This document shows positions 17,444 through 26,092 of a stretch of 64,000 nt of DNA, piece by piece. Under the pieces are notes generated by a model. It had not been told where the DNA came from. It ran no database searches and saw nothing but the letters and a program-made list of their open reading frames with translations. Position numbers and translations under genes: made by a program. Each line of letters opens with the position of its first letter. Positions within the stretch are counted from its first letter, which is position 1. The DNA is from Paenibacillus sp. Soil787 (GTDB taxonomy: Bacteria; Bacillota; Bacilli; Paenibacillales; NBRC-103111): assembly GCF_001429545.1 (NCBI RefSeq), contig NZ_LMSP01000044.1:106134-170133 (forward strand), in the 5' to 3' direction.

Positions 17444-17475
17444 AAAAAGGCCATCCTGCAAAGGATGGCCTTTTT
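17444..17475. terminator. symmetrical terminator in a divergent intergenic region
   Basis: Perfect stem AAAAAGGCCATCC (17444-17456) with GGATGGCCTTTTT (17463-17475), T-runs on both strands. It lies upstream of both neighbouring genes, which are divergent, so which transcript it ends is unclear. Confidence 0.85.
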
Positions 17476-17643
17476 CAATAGTTAAATTGTTTGATTGGGG
17501 AAGAAAAACGAAGTAGGGGGAGTAGTTTTATACCTATTTTCATTAAAAATAGGTTGCAGTCTAATAGTTATTGGTTTGTAGTCCATACCTCTAATAGACC
17601 ATTTCATATTATAGAATGTTTCACTTGGGAGGTGAGGATAACT

Positions 17644-18228
17644 GTGCCAAGAAAACAACTACTTAAAAAGAAATTACTTAAAACAACCAGATTGAAATTA
17701 GGGTGCTCGAAAAATGGTCGAAGAAAACATTGTAAAAAGAAAACAATAATTATTTGCCCTCTAAAAAAAAGAAAAAAACATAAAAAGGTTATTATTTTCA
17801 AAAGAAAACTTAAGGTTACCGGTTTACAGGGAATGCAGGGGATGCAGGGACCACCGGGACCGAAAGGTACTCAAGGACCTTCAGGATTGCAAGGGCCTCC
17901 AGGCGCCACGGGACTTGTCATCATCCCTGACATCATCATTTTGCCAACTGCTCAAAGATATTTTTATATTATGAATTCAGATACTCAGTCCCTTGTAAGT
18001 ATTCCGGCTAATGAATTCACCAATGATGAGGGAACATTCATAACACAATTTACAGACTATGGTCAAAATAGCTATAGTAATCTTTACATCAATGGGATAT
18101 TACAAGAAAGCAGTATTTACTGCGTAAATGAAAGTGCATTAACCATAAATCTCAACAATCAAACTTTATACTCAGGTACACCAATTATTCTTGAAACCGT
18201 TAGATTCTTAGCTCAAATAACTCTTTAA
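17644..18228 (+). CDS. basic collagen-like DUF4183 protein
   Basis: 194-aa protein. Residues 1-55 are extremely basic (many Lys/Arg, including KKKLLKTTRLK and PLKKRKKHKK). A short Gly-X-Y stretch follows (GLQGMQGMQGPPGPKGTQG and onward to GATGL), then a C-terminal DUF4183 domain with YSNLYINGILQ and GTPIILETVRF. GTG 17644 is preferred, six bases after GGGAGGTGAGG; the open frame extends upstream to 17491 without support. Likely a spore-surface or matrix protein; the basic head could bind nucleic acid or anionic polymer (inference). Confidence 0.7.
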   Translation: MPRKQLLKKKLLKTTRLKLGCSKNGRRKHCKKKTIIICPLKKRKKHKKVIIFKRKLKVTGLQGMQGMQGPPGPKGTQGPSGLQGPPGATGLVIIPDIIILPTAQRYFYIMNSDTQSLVSIPANEFTNDEGTFITQFTDYGQNSYSNLYINGILQESSIYCVNESALTINLNNQTLYSGTPIILETVRFLAQITL

Positions 18229-18311
18229 AATGGTTTGTGATACTCAATTAATTAGCCCTTCCCTTTTACTATTATTAGCATAATCTAGTTGAGAGAAGAG
18301 AGGTGATATAA

Positions 18312-18596
18312 ATGCCAATTACAAAACCCTTTATGGCTGCCAGAAGATTTACGGCTACAGCAGGGGATGGAACGGGAACCGGTGCAGCATATAATATTCT
18401 TGCAACAGCTACCACGAATGATGCTGGTGTAGCTGCCACTGCCTTTCCAACTGCACCTGCGTATTATAATCTTTATATTAATGCTCAGATTCAATCAGCC
18501 GATACTTCCACCGCTACCACTACTGCTATTACCATCCCAAACGGTGACGCACTCGATCCTGCGACTCCAATTGTAATCGAATTTGTTGTAAACTAA
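18312..18596 (+). CDS. DUF4183 family protein
   Basis: 94-aa protein with the DUF4183 core YYNLYINAQIQ and the end DPATPIVIEFVVN, matching the C-terminal domain of the preceding gene but without its basic and collagen parts. Rich in Ala and Thr. Ribosome site GAGAGGTG. Adjacent genes with the same domain suggest a surface-layer or spore-coat function; function unproven. Confidence 0.75.
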   Translation: MPITKPFMAARRFTATAGDGTGTGAAYNILATATTNDAGVAATAFPTAPAYYNLYINAQIQSADTSTATTTAITIPNGDALDPATPIVIEFVVN

Positions 18597-18611
18597 TTTA
18601 TTTTAATGGAG

Positions 18612-18655
18612 ATGCCGACAAATCTTACTATTTTAGATTGTCGGCATTATTTTAT
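18612..18655 (+). terminator. terminator after the DUF4183 gene
   Basis: Stem ATGCCGACAA.../...TTGTCGGCAT with the T-rich tail TATTTTATT. Confidence 0.75.
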
Positions 18656-18747
18656 TAAACCTCTAATTATGGCATCATATTAGTCTTGATTCAACATGAG
18701 ATCCATATCTTTTAGTAAGATCTTGTTCTTACGAAAGGATGGTTAAA

Positions 18748-19797
18748 TTGTTGTATTCGCCTCATTTGATTACACGAAAAATCATACCAGAAAATCAAGA
18801 ATTCCCCATGCTGTCACTATCCAGTCGAATCACGCCAGAACATCTGTTTTATATCCGGAACCATTTTCCATATCCGAATGTGGACATGCGCACTTGGGGA
18901 CTTTCTATCGAAGGATGTGTAAACAAACCAAGGTATTTTCGGTATCATGATCTCTTAAAAATGCCTCAAGTTACACTGCCCGTAACGCTTGAGTGTGTTG
19001 GAGATAAAAGGTCATTTTTTCAACCGAAAACTCGCGGCGTGCAGTGGGGACTTGGGGCAATTAGTCATGCGGTTTGGACTGGGGTTCGTCTTCAAGATTT
19101 ATTGCTTGCAGCGGACGTTCAAAGGAATGCACGTGAAGTGACGTTCGAGGGCATGGATAAAGGAGTTCGAACAGATATGCCAGGCGTTTTTTCCTATAAA
19201 AGAAGTTTATCTCTCGAACACTCTTTGCATCCCGATACCATTATAGCCCTTTACATGAATGGCAAACCGCTGCCTTACCTTCATGGTTATCCGGCTAGAT
19301 TAATTGTTCCAGGATGGTACGGAATGGCTTCAGTCAAATGGCTTCACCGAATCGTTGTCATAGAGGAACAATTTCAAGGACCTTTCCAAGTCGTAGATTA
19401 TGTATATGATCGAAAACCATTAACGCCATCCGCTCCCGAGCCGGTTACAACCATTCATCTCAATTCGACCATTGCGGGGCCAACAGATCAGGAGGTATTG
19501 GCAAAAGGGGAGCATTGTGTATGGGGTACAACCATATCTAGCAGAGATCCAGTTGATCTGGTAGAGATAAGTACCGACAATGGAAACACCTGGTTGGCAG
19601 TATCTTGGTTGGATCAACATGAAGCTTATTCTTGGAGGCGCTGGTGCTGGAAATGGACGGTAACTGAACCTGGAACCTATGACATGAAAGTCAGAGCTAA
19701 GGATACAGCAGGTAACATGCAAAGTGAAATGGCAGATTGGAATGTAAAAGGTTACGGTTATAATGCAATACAGCGTATACGTGTGTACGTTGATTGA
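18748..19797 (+). CDS. sulfite-oxidase-like molybdopterin-dependent oxidoreductase
   Basis: 349-aa enzyme of the sulfite oxidase fold. VTLECVGDKRSFF contains the Cys that ligates molybdenum in this family. Further family blocks are TRGVQWGLGAISHAVWTGV, YPARLIVPGWYGMASVKWL and a C-terminal dimerisation (Mo-co_dimer) domain with EISTDNGNTWLAVSW and DTAGNMQ. There is no signal peptide or heme domain, so it resembles cytoplasmic SorA/YedY-like relatives with unknown electron partner. TTG 18748 best fits AAAGG spacing; ATG 18739 is too close to it. Confidence 0.82.
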   Translation: MLYSPHLITRKIIPENQEFPMLSLSSRITPEHLFYIRNHFPYPNVDMRTWGLSIEGCVNKPRYFRYHDLLKMPQVTLPVTLECVGDKRSFFQPKTRGVQWGLGAISHAVWTGVRLQDLLLAADVQRNAREVTFEGMDKGVRTDMPGVFSYKRSLSLEHSLHPDTIIALYMNGKPLPYLHGYPARLIVPGWYGMASVKWLHRIVVIEEQFQGPFQVVDYVYDRKPLTPSAPEPVTTIHLNSTIAGPTDQEVLAKGEHCVWGTTISSRDPVDLVEISTDNGNTWLAVSWLDQHEAYSWRRWCWKWTVTEPGTYDMKVRAKDTAGNMQSEMADWNVKGYGYNAIQRIRVYVD

Positions 19798-19832
19798 CTA
19801 TCCTTGTACATCTCCCAACCCTTCTCTGACCA

Positions 19833-19848
19833 TATATGTACATACAAG
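19833..19848 (+). promoter_or_regulatory. AraR-type operator upstream of its own gene
   Basis: ATATGTACATACAAGT resembles the AraR site (central TGTAC...GTACA dyad). TATAAT (19861-19866) follows 12 bp downstream, so the site is placed for autorepression. Confidence 0.6.
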
Positions 19849-19896
19849 TTGAGCGAATGATATAATACGGTCAGAATCAATAGCCTGAGGTGAATC

Positions 19897-21000
19897 ATGA
19901 AAGAAAAGCAAATGCCGAAATACTTACAGTTAAAACAGGAAATCCTATCGTGGCTTCATACCGGGAAGCTGAAACCGAGTGATCAAATGCCATCGGAAAA
20001 TGAAATAGCCGAGCAATTTCAGATGAGCCGTCAAACGGTTCGCCAGACATTCGGGGAGTTAGAGCAGGAAGGTTGGCTGTATCGGATGCAAGGCAAAGGA
20101 ACATTCGTTTCCACACCACAGACACAAAAAAGTCGAGATGTGCAAACCATTGGCATTCTGTCAACCTATATATCGGATTATATTTTTCCCCATATCGTAA
20201 GAGGAGCGGAGTCTGCTTTACGTGCTAGAGGATACAGACTGCTCTTGTCTTCCACAGACAATGATAAGGAAAAAGAAAAGGAAAGCCTCGACATGATGAT
20301 GAGTCAGCCCTTAAGCGGCCTTATTATTGAACCGACCAAAAGCGCGGCAGGCAATCCGAATTTAAGTTATTATCTCTCATTAGACTATCAACATATTCCT
20401 TATTTGATGATTAATGAGCGGTATCCGGAGATGAATTGTCCTTCTTTGGTCGTAGATGATGAAGAGGGTGGATTCAAGGCGGCTCAGCACTTAATTGAGC
20501 TTGGGCATCGTCGTATTGCTGGGTTCTTTAAGACCGATGATCTGCAAGGGGTTAATCGGATGAAAGGGTTTATTCGTGCTCATCATCATTATCAAATCCC
20601 GTTATTGCCGGAATTCGTCATTCATTATTCGACGGAAGAGAAGAGAATCAAACCCTACGAAAGCGCACAAGCGATGCTAGGTCAGGTGGATGAGCGGCCA
20701 ACGGCATTCGTTTGCTACAACGATGAGATAGCTATTCATCTTCTTGAAGCTATACGTACAACAGGTCTTCAAGTGCCGCAGGATATCTCTCTAGTCGGCT
20801 TTGATGACTCTTCTTTAGCAACCGCAACAGAGGTCAAGCTGACGACACTTTCGCATCCCAAAACGCAGATGGGTACGGATGCAGCAGAGATATTGATCGA
20901 TATGATACAGAATAAACGAGTAAATGGAAGAAAAACAGGGAAAGTCTATAAGCCGGAATTAATCATCAGGGATTCAACCATCCGAGTTAATCTGTCATAA
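19897..21000 (+). CDS. araR: AraR-like arabinose-responsive repressor (GntR head, LacI-type sensor)
   Basis: 367-aa chimeric regulator. Residues 1-75 form a GntR winged helix (KYLQLKQEILSWL, SENEIAEQFQMSRQTVRQ, GWLYRMQGKGTFVS). Residues 85-365 form a periplasmic-binding-protein-like sensor (IGILSTYISDYIFPHIVRG, FVCYNDEIAIHLLEAI, VGFDDSSLA). This architecture and nearby ACTTGTACGTACAAGT-type palindromes match AraR of Bacillus. Expected effector: L-arabinose. No arabinose catabolic genes are in the window, so the true regulon lies elsewhere apart from the mutarotase. Confidence 0.82.
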   Translation: MKEKQMPKYLQLKQEILSWLHTGKLKPSDQMPSENEIAEQFQMSRQTVRQTFGELEQEGWLYRMQGKGTFVSTPQTQKSRDVQTIGILSTYISDYIFPHIVRGAESALRARGYRLLLSSTDNDKEKEKESLDMMMSQPLSGLIIEPTKSAAGNPNLSYYLSLDYQHIPYLMINERYPEMNCPSLVVDDEEGGFKAAQHLIELGHRRIAGFFKTDDLQGVNRMKGFIRAHHHYQIPLLPEFVIHYSTEEKRIKPYESAQAMLGQVDERPTAFVCYNDEIAIHLLEAIRTTGLQVPQDISLVGFDDSSLATATEVKLTTLSHPKTQMGTDAAEILIDMIQNKRVNGRKTGKVYKPELIIRDSTIRVNLS

Positions 21001-21015
21001 AAATTCAGCTAGCCA

Positions 21016-21031
21016 ACTTGTACGTACAAGT
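21016..21031 (+). promoter_or_regulatory. perfect AraR-type palindrome before the mutarotase
   Basis: ACTTGTACGTACAAGT is a perfect 16-bp palindrome of AraR type. GATATACTG (a TATACT -10) follows directly, so AraR binding would block the promoter of the aldose 1-epimerase gene. Confidence 0.75.
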
Positions 21032-21190
21032 GATATACTGAATGTAGAAACGACAGAAATTTGAAGTAGGCTATCCATCGAGTCCATAAGATTATTTTCA
21101 TCCATTGACTTCCATGATTCTCATGCTTTAGAGTAAATTCATATAAGCCTGTCCAAAATGAAAGCACAGCTATCTAGGAGGAAATCGCAA

Positions 21191-22192
21191 ATGACGACGA
21201 AAGCGTTTGAAGGAACATACCAAGGAGAGAAAGCCATTTGGTTACAAGCCGGCCGTTATGAAGCAGCCGTTTTACCGGAAATTGGCGCTAATCTAATTGC
21301 TTTTAGAGATACTGAAAAAGAATACCGCTTTTTGCGTGAGCCTGCAATGGAAGAGATGGAAGCTTTTAAAGCACGTCCATTCGTGCACGGGATACCCGTA
21401 TTATTTCCACCCAATCGCTACGAGGACGGGAAGTTTCCTTGGCAAGGCAAAGTCTATGAATTTCCGATCAATGAACCGAAGACAGGAAATCACCTGCACG
21501 GTTTTGTACACAATATTCCATGGGCTGTTGAGAAATTCCGTACAGATGAAACTGAGAGTTCAGTAACCCTAGCTTTACGCGTAAGAGAAGGGCATTCCGT
21601 TTATGCGTATTTACCGCATGATTTCACGATACGCTTGACTTACACATTGAATGCATACGGTTTGCATCAGCATGTATCCGTACATAATGAAGGCAAAGAG
21701 GCTATGCCTTGCTTGTTAGCGTATCACACGACGATCAATGCTCCTTTTGCGCCGAACAGTCAGGCTTCTGATTATGGGTTCAAAATGACGATCGGCAACC
21801 GCTGGAAAATGAGTGAAAGAATGCTGCCAACCGGGGAGTATCAGCCATTGTCAGCGGACGAAGAGAAGATGAAAGTAGGCGGCTTGTCGCCATTCTTTGA
21901 ATCCATGGATAATCATTACACAACCTCGCCGCAAAACGGCCGCAACTATATGGAGTTGACAGATTCACGCGAAGGGATCAAACTTGTTTATGATGTAGGA
22001 ACTTCCTACAAACAGTGGATGATCTGGAATAATGGCGCTTCTGAAGGATTTTTCTGCCCAGAGCCGCAAATGAATCTGGTAAATGCACCGAACGTAGGTC
22101 TCCCGGCTGATCAAATTGGACTGGTTTCCTTGGAGCCAGGCGAAATTTGGGAAGAAACAGGACGTCTTTATACGATTGAATTGAACAAATAA
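21191..22192 (+). CDS. aldose 1-epimerase (mutarotase)
   Basis: 333-aa galactose-mutarotase-like protein that interconverts sugar anomers. IGANLIAFRD, PVLFPPNRYEDGKF (family substrate motif), the histidine block GNHLHGFVHNIPW and the AYHTTINAPF segment fit the fold and its catalytic His. ATG 21191 follows AGGAGG (21176-21181) by nine bases; an in-frame ATG at 21158 has no such site. The AraR-type palindrome upstream suggests it acts on arabinose or arabinose oligomers. Confidence 0.82.
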   Translation: MTTKAFEGTYQGEKAIWLQAGRYEAAVLPEIGANLIAFRDTEKEYRFLREPAMEEMEAFKARPFVHGIPVLFPPNRYEDGKFPWQGKVYEFPINEPKTGNHLHGFVHNIPWAVEKFRTDETESSVTLALRVREGHSVYAYLPHDFTIRLTYTLNAYGLHQHVSVHNEGKEAMPCLLAYHTTINAPFAPNSQASDYGFKMTIGNRWKMSERMLPTGEYQPLSADEEKMKVGGLSPFFESMDNHYTTSPQNGRNYMELTDSREGIKLVYDVGTSYKQWMIWNNGASEGFFCPEPQMNLVNAPNVGLPADQIGLVSLEPGEIWEETGRLYTIELNK

Positions 22193-22204
22193 AACGAATA
22201 AAAG

Positions 22205-22239
22205 GAGAGACTTTGATCTCCGACCAAAGATCCCTATAT
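22205..22239 (+). repeat. leader repeat R1 (hairpin element)
   Basis: 35-bp sequence containing CTTTGATCTCCGACCAAAG, found again almost unchanged at 27465-27499 before another gene. It folds as an 8-bp hairpin with one mismatch here. It precedes a small coiled-coil gene by ~90 bp. Confidence 0.7.
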
Positions 22240-22328
22240 CAGCCCCTTTGACGCATGGAGAGAATCCGACGAGATGATCTGCTAGCGGCGAGGGGGTATT
22301 TTTATCCGAAAGAAAGGCGGGGTACATA

Positions 22329-22502
22329 TTGGAAAATAATGATGCTTCAGAAAAGGAACAACTCACAGCAGAGATCAAAAGACTAACGTTGGAAAACGAG
22401 AGATTGAAACAAGAGATCGCGAAACTACGCGGAGTTACGCGTCCATCTTCGGGCTCCATGGATAGCATGTCTACGAAGTTGAAAGAAGCGTTGAGAGAGT
22501 AA
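22329..22502 (+). CDS. small coiled-coil protein
   Basis: 57-aa protein starting MENNDASEKEQL. Residues 8-35 form a clear heptad helix (EIKRLTLENERLKQEIAKL), followed by a Ser-rich turn and a final short helix STKLKEALRE. TTG 22329 has AAAGGCGGGG eight bases upstream. Too short for family assignment; could be a dimerisation or regulatory peptide. Confidence 0.6.
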   Translation: MENNDASEKEQLTAEIKRLTLENERLKQEIAKLRGVTRPSSGSMDSMSTKLKEALRE

Positions 22503-22607
22503 TCATAACTTTGATCTCAAGAGAATTTGATTTTTGAGCTAAAAGAGGTTCCCGTCCAAGACATTGGCCTCCACCCCCAAGAATGAAAATAATGTGCCAT
22601 ATGACGA

Positions 22608-22646
22608 AAACGGCCCATTCACAGATGTGAACGGAGCCGTTTTTTT
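22608..22646 (+). terminator. terminator after the small coiled-coil gene
   Basis: AAACGGC...GCCGTTTTTTT with an inner CATTCACA/TGTGAACG pairing, giving a long stem. Confidence 0.8.
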
Positions 22647-22688
22647 GCCATTTTCCACCGGATGAAAATCATTGCTATAACAAATATG

Positions 22689-23114
22689 TTAGCGTTGACG
22701 CGCAGTGAAAATTTGAAAGACTACACCGAACTTGTCTATGACCATACCGTAAGCTGGGCTAAAATGAGTTTCTTGCAGTTCCAAGCTTACTTGTCCGTCT
22801 TGTCGTAACGATTCATATAGTTGTTTCGCTTGTTCCTTTTCAGAAGTGGTTATACAGATGGTAACTTGATTGCCAATGGGATGGGATTGACCCGGAAAAA
22901 TATCGGAAACCATCAGTTCTGTTTGGCCGACTTTTAGTACCGAATGAGCTATACGATTCCTTGCATTGGCCGGTAATGATGATTCGGTGGAATCTGGACT
23001 CTCTCCGAATGTTTGGGTAAAAACAACTTTTGCGTCTAATGCTTGTACATAAAAATCAATAGCTTCTTTGGCATTTCCGTCCAACATAATAAAAGGTGTT
23101 AATTGTAAAATCAT
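22689..23114 (-). CDS. VOC family protein (PhnB/glyoxalase-like)
   Basis: 141-aa protein with LTPFIMLDGNAKEAIDFYVQA (PhnB-type start), HSVLKVGQTELMVSD, and a final FGVVFQIFTA. This is the vicinal-oxygen-chelate fold seen in PhnB-like and 3-demethylubiquinone methyltransferase-like proteins; metal and substrate are not clear. Start at 23114 fits GGGAG spacing. Divergent from the WYL regulator, which may control it. Confidence 0.8.
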   Translation of the reverse strand: MILQLTPFIMLDGNAKEAIDFYVQALDAKVVFTQTFGESPDSTESSLPANARNRIAHSVLKVGQTELMVSDIFPGQSHPIGNQVTICITTSEKEQAKQLYESLRQDGQVSLELQETHFSPAYGMVIDKFGVVFQIFTARQR

Positions 23115-23246
23115 GATCAAACAGCTCCCTTGGTTCAAATTTTGATTATTTTTCGCAGGATGTTCAGAATTTTTGTGGGCTCAATGTTCATTATAATTTA
23201 TAATGGTGACAGGAGTTGTCATAAATATAAAAAACGGAGAAATGTT

Positions 23247-24203
23247 ATGCCCAAATCGAAACGGCTTCTGGCATTGATGATGACCGTTAACCGCAAACGG
23301 AAGTTTACGGTCAAGGAACTTGCCCAAGAGTTTGAGGTGTCATCGAGAACGATTTTAAGAGACTTACAGGAACTAAGTGAGTTAGGGGTTCCTTTATATT
23401 CGGAAGTAGGACCTCACGGCGGTTATCAGGTGTTGAACGAAAGAATCCTGCCGCCCATTGCCTTTACCGAGGAAGAGGCCATAGCCATATTTTTTGCCTG
23501 TCATGCCCTGCGGCATTATGCCTGCCTCCCCTTTAAAACGGAAGCTTCTTCGGCATTGAGCAAGTTTTATAACTACATGTCTGGAGACGTCCGGGATCGT
23601 ATTGATCAAATGAAGAACCGGGTTGACTTTATAACGCCGTCAAGACATTCGGAATCCCCCCATTTATCCATCTTGCTGGATGGCGCTATCGATCAAAAAG
23701 TCATTCTCATCGAATATGAATCGCGAGAAGGAATAGCCAGTAGGGAAATACAGCCGATTGGTATCTATGCGAGCAATGGCTTATGGTATTGTCCAGCTTA
23801 CTGCTTTCTTCGCGGCGATATTCGTGTATTCCGATGTGACAGAATGCATTCGGCGGTTCATGCTTCTGATTCTTCTTCGAAACCGATAGATCTTAGGCAT
23901 GTTCATCTTGGAAATAGGGAAGCACTTAACAAGGCGGAAGAGGAAGAAGCTATTTTACATGTGGAATTAAGCAAAGAAGGCGTCCAGAAGTGCGAGGCTG
24001 AGTTATGGGCGGGATCTAAATTGCACTTCAATAACGATGGCACTGGTTGGCTAGAGGGTAACATTGGGAAGAGTGACATCCCGTTTTTCGCAAAGTTTGT
24101 TCTTGGTCTGGGAAATGAGGCCACAGTAAAAAGTCCACCGCAATTGGTAGATGCTATGAAAGAAATGATGGCCAAGATTATGGCAAAGTATAATTTCGAG
24201 TGA
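23247..24203 (+). CDS. WYL-domain transcriptional regulator (DeoR-like HTH)
   Basis: 318-aa regulator. Residues 1-60 are an HTH (FTVKELAQEFEVSSRTILRDLQEL with the SELGVPLYSEVGPHGGY wing), followed by a WYL domain (ILIEYESREG, IQPIGIYASNGLWYCPAYC, IRVFRCDRM) and a WCX-like C-terminus. WYL domains sense small ligands or nucleic acid. Start at ATG 23247 follows GGAG; the frame is open further upstream but lacks a site. Divergent from and likely to control the VOC gene. Confidence 0.85.
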   Translation: MPKSKRLLALMMTVNRKRKFTVKELAQEFEVSSRTILRDLQELSELGVPLYSEVGPHGGYQVLNERILPPIAFTEEEAIAIFFACHALRHYACLPFKTEASSALSKFYNYMSGDVRDRIDQMKNRVDFITPSRHSESPHLSILLDGAIDQKVILIEYESREGIASREIQPIGIYASNGLWYCPAYCFLRGDIRVFRCDRMHSAVHASDSSSKPIDLRHVHLGNREALNKAEEEEAILHVELSKEGVQKCEAELWAGSKLHFNNDGTGWLEGNIGKSDIPFFAKFVLGLGNEATVKSPPQLVDAMKEMMAKIMAKYNFE

Positions 24204-24276
24204 CAGGATTGCCGCGCAGTTCGACAAAGCTAGTTACATTCGTTATAATGAGAACTGCCAAAAGGAGGGAACTAAA

Positions 24277-24609
24277 ATGAACGAAACATTGCCACCAAAA
24301 ACGTGTTCGATCGACCGACTCGTTACGAAAGAAGCAGAAGTTAACAAAGTGCTTGCTGGTGAGAAAACAGCTTGCAGACGCAATGGACGCTATGCAGATA
24401 TCGGTGAAACGATGGAATTGCAAGGCACAGCGTTTATAGTTACCAACGTGTACCAACAAACTTTGGGTGAATTGACTGTGGAACATGCAAAAGCGGAAGG
24501 TCATACGTCCGTAGATGAGTACCGTGATAGTATTTTATCCATGCATCCAGGCATGCCATGGCTGCCGCATATGAAAGTATGGGTACACGAATTTCAAAAG
24601 GCTGAATAA
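24277..24609 (+). CDS. ASCH domain protein
   Basis: 110-aa protein of the ASCH/PUA-like fold: VNKVLAGEKTACRRNGRYADIGE has the family G-x-K-x-x-x-x-R motif, and LGELTVEHAKAEGHTSVDEY and MHPGMPWLPHMKVWVHEF complete it. Family members bind RNA or act as amidohydrolases; function here is unknown. AAAGGAGGGA is the ribosome site; a hairpin terminator follows. Confidence 0.82.
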   Translation: MNETLPPKTCSIDRLVTKEAEVNKVLAGEKTACRRNGRYADIGETMELQGTAFIVTNVYQQTLGELTVEHAKAEGHTSVDEYRDSILSMHPGMPWLPHMKVWVHEFQKAE

Positions 24610-24619
24610 GTAATAACAA

Positions 24620-24654
24620 AAAACAGTGTGGATCTAAGGATCTGCACTGTTTTG
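24620..24654 (+). terminator. terminator after the ASCH gene
   Basis: AAACAGTGTGGATC/GGATCTGCACTGTTTT stem-loop with a T-run. Confidence 0.8.
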
Positions 24655-24789
24655 TTAACCACATAAGAAAGTTTAAGTTTTCGGTTTCCGAAAACGGCTT
24701 TCTTATTAGCGATAAAAACTACATTTAAACGCGGTCGCTCATCTTTGAATGGCCTCGATAGAGGTTTTCTCAATTCTCATATAGAACGG

Positions 24790-25236
24790 ATGATGGTATT
24801 GTCTTGGTATGTACTGCTTTTATATCTACATATATTTAGTGTTGTTTTAAGTATAGGCCCTTATTTTATCCTATTCCCATTATTGACTAGAATTCGTAAT
24901 GTGCCACTCGAGCAATTGCCAGACTACCTTGAACCATTTCGGATTACGGTTCGGCTTACCAAGCATGCCGGCCACGTGCTTGTTGCGACAGGAATTTTTC
25001 TCACGTGGATAACGGCGTGGACGTGGAAAACATCCTGGATTATCGTCACGGTTCTCATTATGGTTGCTTCGCTGTACTTTATTGCCCGTGCATTCTCGCC
25101 CCTGCTCCGTCAGCTCAAGGCACCACACGAGAATCGAGATTTCTTAGTCAACAAGCTGCGCAAGGCATTGGTCTGGTATGTCATCATTACGTTGTCGATG
25201 ATGTGGTTTATGGTGGCCAAACCAACCATTTGGTAA
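24790..25236 (+). CDS. four-helix membrane protein
   Basis: 148-aa integral membrane protein with four hydrophobic helices (residues about 5-30, 58-75, 80-100 and 125-146). RLTKHAGHVLVATGIFLTW and the overall layout resemble DUF2269-type small membrane proteins, not certain. Start uncertain: ATG 24790/24793 lack a clear ribosome site and a TTG at 24745 extends the frame. Convergent with the methyltransferase, 5 bp gap. Confidence 0.6.
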   Translation: MMVLSWYVLLLYLHIFSVVLSIGPYFILFPLLTRIRNVPLEQLPDYLEPFRITVRLTKHAGHVLVATGIFLTWITAWTWKTSWIIVTVLIMVASLYFIARAFSPLLRQLKAPHENRDFLVNKLRKALVWYVIITLSMMWFMVAKPTIW

Positions 25237-25241
25237 TAAGC

Positions 25242-25940
25242 TTAAACAGCAGGCTTCCCGGCGTACATAACAACGAAATTGTAATATTTGTAAACGCAAT
25301 CAACGTCAATGAAGCCACAAGCTCGAAGCCAATTCAGCTGTTGATCGAGCGGAGCCATTTTATCCAATTTCGTCCTTTCGTAAGCAGCTTGCAGCGCTTC
25401 AGGTGTTAGATCTGTGGCTTCTACTTTAGCTGCCCAATCAGAACGGTACAATTGATCTAGGAAAGGGCTGCTGCCTAGGACTTGATCTGCGTTAACGAAG
25501 AACCCGCCTGGTTTCAGCAGCTTAAAAATCTTTTTATACAGATCATGCTTAGCCTGATCTTCAAGATGATGAATGGAAAGAGAGGAGATGACGCAATCAA
25601 ACGGTTCTGAAGTCTCGAAAACACTATAGTCCTCCGCTATATATGTCACGTTGGCTCGGTTTTCTCCAAAGCGCTGTTTAGCGATATCGAGCATACCTTG
25701 CGAAAGATCAATTAACGTTAGCATTGCATTAGGGTATTGGTTGATTACATAAGAGGAGAAGAGGCCGGTACCTGCTCCTAGGTCGAGAATACGTGGAGAT
25801 GCATGATCGACCTTCACTAGTGAAGCTGCTGTGTGGTAAAAATCATCAAAACAAGGAATCAGTTTTCTTCGCTGGCTATCATATTTCTCAGCAATTTCAT
25901 TGAACTTTGTTGTGATTTGCTGGTTTGTTAGCTGGCTCAT
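25242..25940 (-). CDS. class I SAM-dependent methyltransferase
   Basis: 232-aa methyltransferase. Motif I ILDLGAGTGLFSSYV, acidic strand TLIDLSQGM, motif IV FDCVISSLSIHHLED and LLKPGGFFVNADQVLG are clear. The substrate is unknown. The N-terminus (KFNEIAEKYDSQRRKLIPCF) is typical of small-molecule or menaquinone-type methyltransferases, but no closer call is justified. Confidence 0.82.
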   Translation of the reverse strand: MSQLTNQQITTKFNEIAEKYDSQRRKLIPCFDDFYHTAASLVKVDHASPRILDLGAGTGLFSSYVINQYPNAMLTLIDLSQGMLDIAKQRFGENRANVTYIAEDYSVFETSEPFDCVISSLSIHHLEDQAKHDLYKKIFKLLKPGGFFVNADQVLGSSPFLDQLYRSDWAAKVEATDLTPEALQAAYERTKLDKMAPLDQQLNWLRACGFIDVDCVYKYYNFVVMYAGKPAV

Positions 25941-26092
25941 AGGCTGATCAACTCCACTCCATAGATTGATATTGCTTTGTTGGTCTTATTTTAAAGGGAA
26001 AAGCAGGAAAAATCTAAGATATAAAACCGATCATCTTTATAGGTATTAACTATTAATATGGCAAGAACTATTGCGAATAGTTCGAAAAGGTA

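Noticed and set aside
26064..26085. GAACTATT...AATAGTTC hairpin between the ThrE-type pair and the methyltransferase
   Set aside because: Short, and no T-run on the minus strand; too weak to call a terminator.
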